This document shows positions 19,183 through 23,545 of a stretch of DNA of 23,545 nt, one piece after another. The position numbers and the translations under genes were made by a program. The DNA lies in the IMG/VR virus record IMGVR_UViG_3300048837_000386, positions 1 through 23,545 of that record. One strand, written 5' to 3'. This DNA is from a virus. Below the pieces are notes generated by a model that made no database searches, was not told the origin of the DNA, and saw only the letters and a program-made list of their open reading frames with translations. How positions within the stretch are numbered: the stretch's first letter is position 1; each line of letters begins with the position of its first letter.

Positions 19183-21600
19183 TTACTCCATGTTTGTTTC
19201 GGCCCGAATTGCGTATATATCTCTATCTGGGTCGTTAGAAATAATGATTTGGTCATAGCTGCCGCCCTCTGGGGATGAAGGTAGAGATACTGCCGCCCCA
19301 ACCGATACGGTGCCATTCTCAGTAGCGCCCGTCATGGCAGTATATTGTCCGATTTCAGAAAGAGATTGTGACACTCCATTAATCATTATTCTTACTCCTG
19401 TTACCCCATATGAAAACTCAACGTAATATGAGGTGGAGGGGGATATTCCAGCCGTAAAATATGCTTGGTACGTAACGCCATCCCCTTTCCACAAAACTTC
19501 TAATCCAGAATTTCCACGGTTCCGAAGCCGGACATAGTTAGTTGCATCATAGGCAGCTTCAAAATACGTGGCATCATCCGTTATTGTCGATCCTGTTGTA
19601 ATCCATAAACCAACTCGTCCCCCATCACGGTCAAAAATTGCATCTGATGTGTTAGTCCATTGCACACGGTCATACGCCGACGACGTGTATTTTGCACTAT
19701 ACGACCCGGCCAGTTTTGGGCTTGTTTGGTATGTAAGAGTTGATGTCGTTGCTGTAAGTCCGGCAGGCTTATCAGCGGTTGACGAATTTTCAGCACCCCA
19801 GTAAAGAAGAATATCTGAATAATCCACGCCAGTCTGTGTGCTGTTGTTCGTAACACTCGCACTCGGTATAGAGGCAAGATCAACCCCATCGTCCGAAGAT
19901 TCAAAGCCGTTTGTCGGCTGGGTGTATGAAACAGTCGGCGTGTCTGTTGACAAGATTGTCGATGCAAGATTGAAAACAATCGTGTCTGTTCCTGACCCAC
20001 TTGCGTAGGTCATCGCGTTTGATGGATTGTTGAGCGTCCAGCCGCCAGATCCGCCAGCCCCAAATGAAACAGCCTCTGAAAATACGGCGGTTGCTGTATC
20101 ACCACTTGATGGAATTGTTAGACTTGTTAGTGTCGGAACCGTCGGTGCTGGACTCATGCCAGCCCAAGTAACCGCAAATTTATCCCATGATCCGTTTTTG
20201 TGAGCATAAAAAAAACTTTCATCCCACGAATATTGACCATCTGTTCCCGGATCATCTGAATAGGTCGGCGGCGAGACATAGCCAGCGGCTCCAGAAACCC
20301 CAGATATAAGCTCTTGAATTTTCGATGATGAATAGGTGGTTGTTAAAGCCGATGAAGAGTCGTCGATTTCAAGGAAATCTTTTTCAACGCCATTTTCTGA
20401 ATATTTTAATTGACCGGCTTCGTTGTATATTTCCACAAGGCCAGTGCCCGGTGTTTTTGATGTATTCTCTGGAAGGATTATTCCACGGTCGCCATCTGCC
20501 GCGCTTGATGTATATTCGGAAGCGCTTAAAGTAGTGAAATACCCGATGCCAGGAGTTGTTCCGCCTATTGTCCCTGGGGAGGCTGGATCAAAAACAGTGG
20601 GAAACCATGACTCATCTGTAAAAAGACCATCTCCGTCTGAATCAAAGTTGAACATATAATCACGGAATGAGTTTTTTGTGACAGCCGTATTGACTCCATC
20701 CCATGTTGACACATTGTATGCCGAATCTGGGAAAGCCCATGTCCCGGTTATTGTTTCAGATTCGTTCGCCTTTGTTATATCGGAGTCAGCATCTTCTTTT
20801 AATCCGAGAGCCGTTGAAATTGCGAGTGTTGTAGCATATTTAGTATTATCCGGCGTTGTTAGATCAGTAGCTTTGTTTGATGTGTTTTCAGGCGTATAAC
20901 CTATATTCGCTTGTTTTTCTCCATCGAGTTCTGCTATTGCTCCTTGTACTGTTGTAGCCTCAATGTTTCCATCCGGTGTAAATGAAACAGCGTCAGCGGT
21001 TCCTGTCGGATTGACCCATTGGGTATCATAGTCCGTTTCGGTTTTTTTGGATAAAATTTGCCCCGTTGTGCCTCCGGCTGGAACTCCGATTCCATCCGCA
21101 CCAGCCGGGCCGGTGTCCCCGGTATCGCCCTTCGGACCCTGTGGGCCGGTGTCCCCGGTGTCACCCTTCAACCCCTGAGGGCCGGTGTCCCCGGTGTCAC
21201 CCTTCGGGCCTTGGGGGCCTGTGGCACCAGTTGGCCCAATAAGAGATATAGGGCCCGTCCCCGTCCAAGAACCGGATGTTTTCGGCCCATAGTATGCACT
21301 TGACACCGTATCAAGGTAATAATCGCCATCATTTCCTGTCGCGTCCGAAGGTGCGCCAGATCCGGATAGCCATGTATTTATAGACCCGCCAATTTCCCCA
21401 ACAAGATCCTCAATGATATCGCCAAGAGAGAGCCTAAAATAAGCATTTGGGTTTGAAGAGCCAAGAGATCCGCCGAGAGATGGGCGATATACAGGAACTT
21501 GGTCTGTTGTTTGAGCATCTGTTCGAACAGTATTTGCCGTTCCAGAAAAGCAGATTGACGGAATCAATACTAACAAGATTAAAAGGGCTAATTTTCTCAT
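19183..21600 (-). CDS. Large fibre protein with signal peptide, collagen-like segment, Ig-like and LamG-like domains
   Basis: The protein is 805 aa. MRKLALLILLVLIPSICFSG is a Sec signal with the same P-S-(I/V)-C-F end as the next gene. A linker (TDAQTTDQVPVYRPSLGGSL) leads to a collagen-like segment at 122-170, made of Gly-X-Y triplets in units such as GPQGPKGDTGDT, three times over. Collagen trimers are typical phage fibre stalks. The middle part has repetitive tail-fibre motifs (VQGAIAELDGEKQANIGYTP, then NKATDLTTPDNTKYATTLAI). An Ig/SWM-type domain (~490-590) and a LamG-like sandwich (~605-800) follow, both fit for sugar binding. This should be the main host-binding fibre, or a cell-surface protein given its signal. 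Confidence 0.7.
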   Translation of the reverse strand: MRKLALLILLVLIPSICFSGTANTVRTDAQTTDQVPVYRPSLGGSLGSSNPNAYFRLSLGDIIEDLVGEIGGSINTWLSGSGAPSDATGNDGDYYLDTVSSAYYGPKTSGSWTGTGPISLIGPTGATGPQGPKGDTGDTGPQGLKGDTGDTGPQGPKGDTGDTGPAGADGIGVPAGGTTGQILSKKTETDYDTQWVNPTGTADAVSFTPDGNIEATTVQGAIAELDGEKQANIGYTPENTSNKATDLTTPDNTKYATTLAISTALGLKEDADSDITKANESETITGTWAFPDSAYNVSTWDGVNTAVTKNSFRDYMFNFDSDGDGLFTDESWFPTVFDPASPGTIGGTTPGIGYFTTLSASEYTSSAADGDRGIILPENTSKTPGTGLVEIYNEAGQLKYSENGVEKDFLEIDDSSSALTTTYSSSKIQELISGVSGAAGYVSPPTYSDDPGTDGQYSWDESFFYAHKNGSWDKFAVTWAGMSPAPTVPTLTSLTIPSSGDTATAVFSEAVSFGAGGSGGWTLNNPSNAMTYASGSGTDTIVFNLASTILSTDTPTVSYTQPTNGFESSDDGVDLASIPSASVTNNSTQTGVDYSDILLYWGAENSSTADKPAGLTATTSTLTYQTSPKLAGSYSAKYTSSAYDRVQWTNTSDAIFDRDGGRVGLWITTGSTITDDATYFEAAYDATNYVRLRNRGNSGLEVLWKGDGVTYQAYFTAGISPSTSYYVEFSYGVTGVRIMINGVSQSLSEIGQYTAMTGATENGTVSVGAAVSLPSSPEGGSYDQIIISNDPDRDIYAIRAETNME
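21091..21237 (-). repeat. Collagen-like Gly-X-Y coding repeat
   Basis: Codons 122-170 of the 805-aa protein encode Gly-X-Y triplets. Three 36-bp units (21112-21219, each GPQG-x-KGDTGDT) are nearly identical in DNA, so they arose by recent duplication and can change in number. The region is GC-rich against the AT-rich genome, as Gly/Pro codons require. Confidence 0.85.
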
Positions 21601-21609
21601 GGATGTCCC

Positions 21610-22446
21610 TTAAATGTTAAATATAAAATCAATATTAAATTCATAGCCCGATGAAGCCGCATTGAGGCCGCGAATTGTCCCATCTGATTTCGTTATGTAA
21701 AAGTCATACCATTTTGTTATGTCGTTTCCAGCCGTTATTGATCCTGGAATAGGATGCAAATGTAAAAGGCTTGCACCATAAATAGGTCGATACCCTGACG
21801 GGAATGTAAAAAAAACGGACGATGTGGCAGATGCACCGTCAAGCCCCTGGATCTGGATTTGTACCGAAGTCCCATTGTTTATTTTTCGATACCGCGCATA
21901 ATCGGCAACCCAACTATTTGAAAGTGTCATTGTTTGCCAAGATTCGTTTATGGCTGAGATCTCTTGGTCTATTTTTTGATCAAGATTCACAGGTGTAACT
22001 ATTGTGTTTGTCCCGGTGCCGGTCAAAACTTCCGATAATGTGGCGAGTCTTGCTTTCCCTGCCAAGGACTCGGATGCCTGTAGCAAGGTAATCATGTCCC
22101 ACCAAGGGCTCCCTGTTGTTACAGGATTGTTATTTGTGTTCGCGCCAAGAAGAGATCTGTATGTAAAGCCGTTATATCCAATGCAAAGGCCGCCTTGTTC
22201 ATATGTAGTATTTGGACACCATGGCAGAACCCCATTGGATTCAAGTAAGGTTAAAATCGTTGTTATTCTGCGTAAAATCTCGTTGAATTTTGCTACGTCG
22301 GGAGTTGATTTGTATCCATAAGCATTAATAATGTCGGATTCCGACATATTACTTTTGGCATAAGTTTCGCCCTCTACGGGGGACGACGGGGCATTAGATG
22401 CACCTTCCGCCCAAATTCCACCAATTATTTCAGACCTGTCAGACAT
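21610..22446 (-). CDS. Tail fibre-like protein
   Basis: The protein is 278 aa. After an Ala/Ser/Glu-rich start (MSDRSEIIGGIWAEGASNAP) it has YEQGGLCIGYNGFTYRSLLG followed by ANTNNNPVTTGSPWW, a short fold used by phage fibres and by carbohydrate-binding domains. A tail-fibre repeat, ATLSEVLTGTGTNTIVTPVN, and a beta-rich C-terminus (SVFFTFPSGYRPIYGASLLH) follow. It sits between the DUF2612-like baseplate protein and the larger fibres, which fits a connector or short fibre at the baseplate rim. No signal peptide is present, unlike its two downstream neighbours. Confidence 0.65.
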   Translation of the reverse strand: MSDRSEIIGGIWAEGASNAPSSPVEGETYAKSNMSESDIINAYGYKSTPDVAKFNEILRRITTILTLLESNGVLPWCPNTTYEQGGLCIGYNGFTYRSLLGANTNNNPVTTGSPWWDMITLLQASESLAGKARLATLSEVLTGTGTNTIVTPVNLDQKIDQEISAINESWQTMTLSNSWVADYARYRKINNGTSVQIQIQGLDGASATSSVFFTFPSGYRPIYGASLLHLHPIPGSITAGNDITKWYDFYITKSDGTIRGLNAASSGYEFNIDFIFNI

Positions 22447-22457
22447 GATTTTTTCTC

Positions 22458-23141
22458 CTACCAGTAAACCGAACTGCCATCAAAAAGAGTGGAATCCCCA
22501 CCAAATGTAACCGATTCATGATATCTTACAACTTCAGAGATTTGGTAACCTGCGGGCAATGGAATAAAATACCGTCTATCTGAGTCAATCCCATTTGTTG
22601 TATATCGTCCAATAAAATTTATTGTGTTATCATCGGTTGATTCCTCTACCCATATACGAACTGTCATTATATCAACAAGTTCAACGGATGATTCGATACC
22701 AAAAGATTTCCTTATAAACTCTTGTATTTCAGGAATAGATCCATATTTAATATGGTTACGGTATATTTTCCCTTCTATCAATCGTTTATAGTCAACGTCT
22801 CCAGCAAGATAATTCCCGGTTAAAGGTGCCGTTGAAACCCACATCGGAGCCTGATCAAAACCTTTTCCAGGGGTATCAAAAGCAAACCACGTATAAGCTC
22901 CGGCGTCGATAAGTTCGCGTTTCTGGCCTACAATTTTCCCGAGAACATCTACAATCCATCCTTCAGAACTATACAATGTTCTTTTCTTTATAACATCGTG
23001 TATTGTATCAAGTAAAAACTGAAATTCTGTAGCAAGTTTATTTATGAGATCAACGAAAACAGTCTTGTCTTTCCACTGGTTTAGAATGGTTCCGTGGGCT
23101 CGTGTGGCTAAATCTTCAGTGGTTATCTGGATTTCATTCAT
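22458..23141 (-). CDS. DUF2612-like baseplate protein
   Basis: The protein is 227 aa. The start (THGTILNQWKD-like: ATRAHGTILNQWKDKTVFVD) and the helical N-domain (LLDTIHDVIKKRTLYSSEGW, then IVDVLGKIVGQKREL) match DUF2612, in which the phrase L-D-x-x-G-x-x-V-G-x-x-R is characteristic. DUF2612 proteins are encoded just after baseplate J in many myophages and are thought to join the baseplate to the fibres, in the role of gpI. The C-terminal part has an R-Y-x-P-L-P-A-G-Y-x-I (FIPLPAGYQISE) segment and ends at the last Trp. Its ATG overlaps the stop of the baseplate J gene (TAATG). Confidence 0.78.
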   Translation of the reverse strand: MNEIQITTEDLATRAHGTILNQWKDKTVFVDLINKLATEFQFLLDTIHDVIKKRTLYSSEGWIVDVLGKIVGQKRELIDAGAYTWFAFDTPGKGFDQAPMWVSTAPLTGNYLAGDVDYKRLIEGKIYRNHIKYGSIPEIQEFIRKSFGIESSVELVDIMTVRIWVEESTDDNTINFIGRYTTNGIDSDRRYFIPLPAGYQISEVVRYHESVTFGGDSTLFDGSSVYW

Positions 23142-23545
23142 TAAGCCACCGTGATCAAGATATTATCAGCGTCAAAACTTGCTATTTCATCCCAATCTAT
23201 CGTCGCTGTATTCCCCGTGGGAGAAACTGAAAGGCCGACAAAAACGCTATTTACCTTCATGCCTTGCACTGTGTTTATGGGGATATACAATTCATTCGCA
23301 TAAACTGTTTGGCCCGGGGTGTAACCGTCTTGATCATAAAGACTCGATATTCCAAGGCCTGCGGCACCAGATGAAGTATAAAGAAGAATGGCTTCTTTGA
23401 TTTGATCCGGTCCATCTGTGGGCCAAATACTAAGATTTATTATCTCAATCTCTATTTCGACATACACAGGAACTTCCGTGGGCCTGGAGAATTTTATATC
23501 GTGAGAAAGACCAAGATTATCATAGATTGTGACCGTGGTGGACCC
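23141..23545 (-). CDS. Baseplate J-like protein, C-terminal fragment (runs off window)
   Basis: The frame stays open from the stop at 23141 to the window edge, giving 134 residues. It ends with KFSRPTEVPVYVEIEIEI and then DGPDQIKEAILLYTSSGAAG, and closes with ASFDADNILITVA. F-x-R-P-x-x-x-x-V-Y-V-x-(I/V)-x-(I/V), followed by an I-K-x-A-I helix and a late (F/Y)-D-x-x-N-I, is the usual C-terminus of baseplate J / gp47-type wedge proteins. The GTG at 23467 that opens a shorter frame is only an internal Val codon. The wedge forms the contractile-tail baseplate, which is why this is likely a myophage-type virion. Confidence 0.75.
   Translation of the reverse strand, partial: GSTTVTIYDNLGLSHDIKFSRPTEVPVYVEIEIEIINLSIWPTDGPDQIKEAILLYTSSGAAGLGISSLYDQDGYTPGQTVYANELYIPINTVQGMKVNSVFVGLSVSPTGNTATIDWDEIASFDADNILITVA

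Overview
The window is a stretch of a tailed bacteriophage genome, or of a prophage. It is compact, moderately AT-rich and strongly polar. Nearly every gene is read from the minus strand, most junctions are 1-4 nt overlaps (ATGA or TAATG), and the ribosome binding sites are strong AGGAG types, which fits a bacterial host. Nothing in the sequence names the host. The baseplate-J C-terminus and the DUF2612-like protein point to a virion with a complex, probably contractile, baseplate. No integrase, terminase, capsid or clear lysis gene is present, so a temperate lifestyle cannot be judged.

Read right to left, which is the direction of minus-strand transcription. 23545-15557 is the distal tail module: the end of a baseplate J-like protein, a DUF2612-like baseplate protein, a small fibre, an 805-aa fibre with a collagen-like segment and an N-terminal secretion signal, a 461-aa secreted beta-sandwich protein, a beta-helix tail spike, a previously hidden 32-aa ORF and a phospholipase A2-like protein. 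14693-15565 is a small plus-strand operon of four little genes. 14557-14692 is a divergent control region with opposed promoters and a perfect inverted repeat.

14556-10981 is an early leftward operon. It holds a single-strand annealing protein, a YqaJ-type exonuclease, an LRR mini-protein, HTH regulators and small zinc-binding proteins. After a 168-bp structured gap, 10812-1985 continues with an RlmN-like radical SAM protein, a NinB-like protein, a SNF2-type helicase, a DNA methyltransferase interrupted by a LAGLIDADG intein, a DUF1937 protein, small hypotheticals, an HNH/AP2 homing endonuclease, ThyX, a Zn/HTH protein and another HNH protein. 1922-1 is the replication module behind its own consensus promoter: a Cro-like HTH protein, a PD-(D/E)XK nuclease-like protein, a replisome organizer, a helicase loader and the first codons of a DnaB-like helicase.

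The most interesting signals are: a probable origin inside the replisome organizer gene, laid out like lambda ori (four 11-bp iterons, a purine-rich tract, a palindrome); a methyltransferase intein with a non-canonical penultimate residue; a homing endonuclease gene whose N-terminus looks like a captured ThyX N-terminus; a candidate structured RNA at 10877-10989; two tail-region proteins with matching Sec signals; and a PLA2-like protein.
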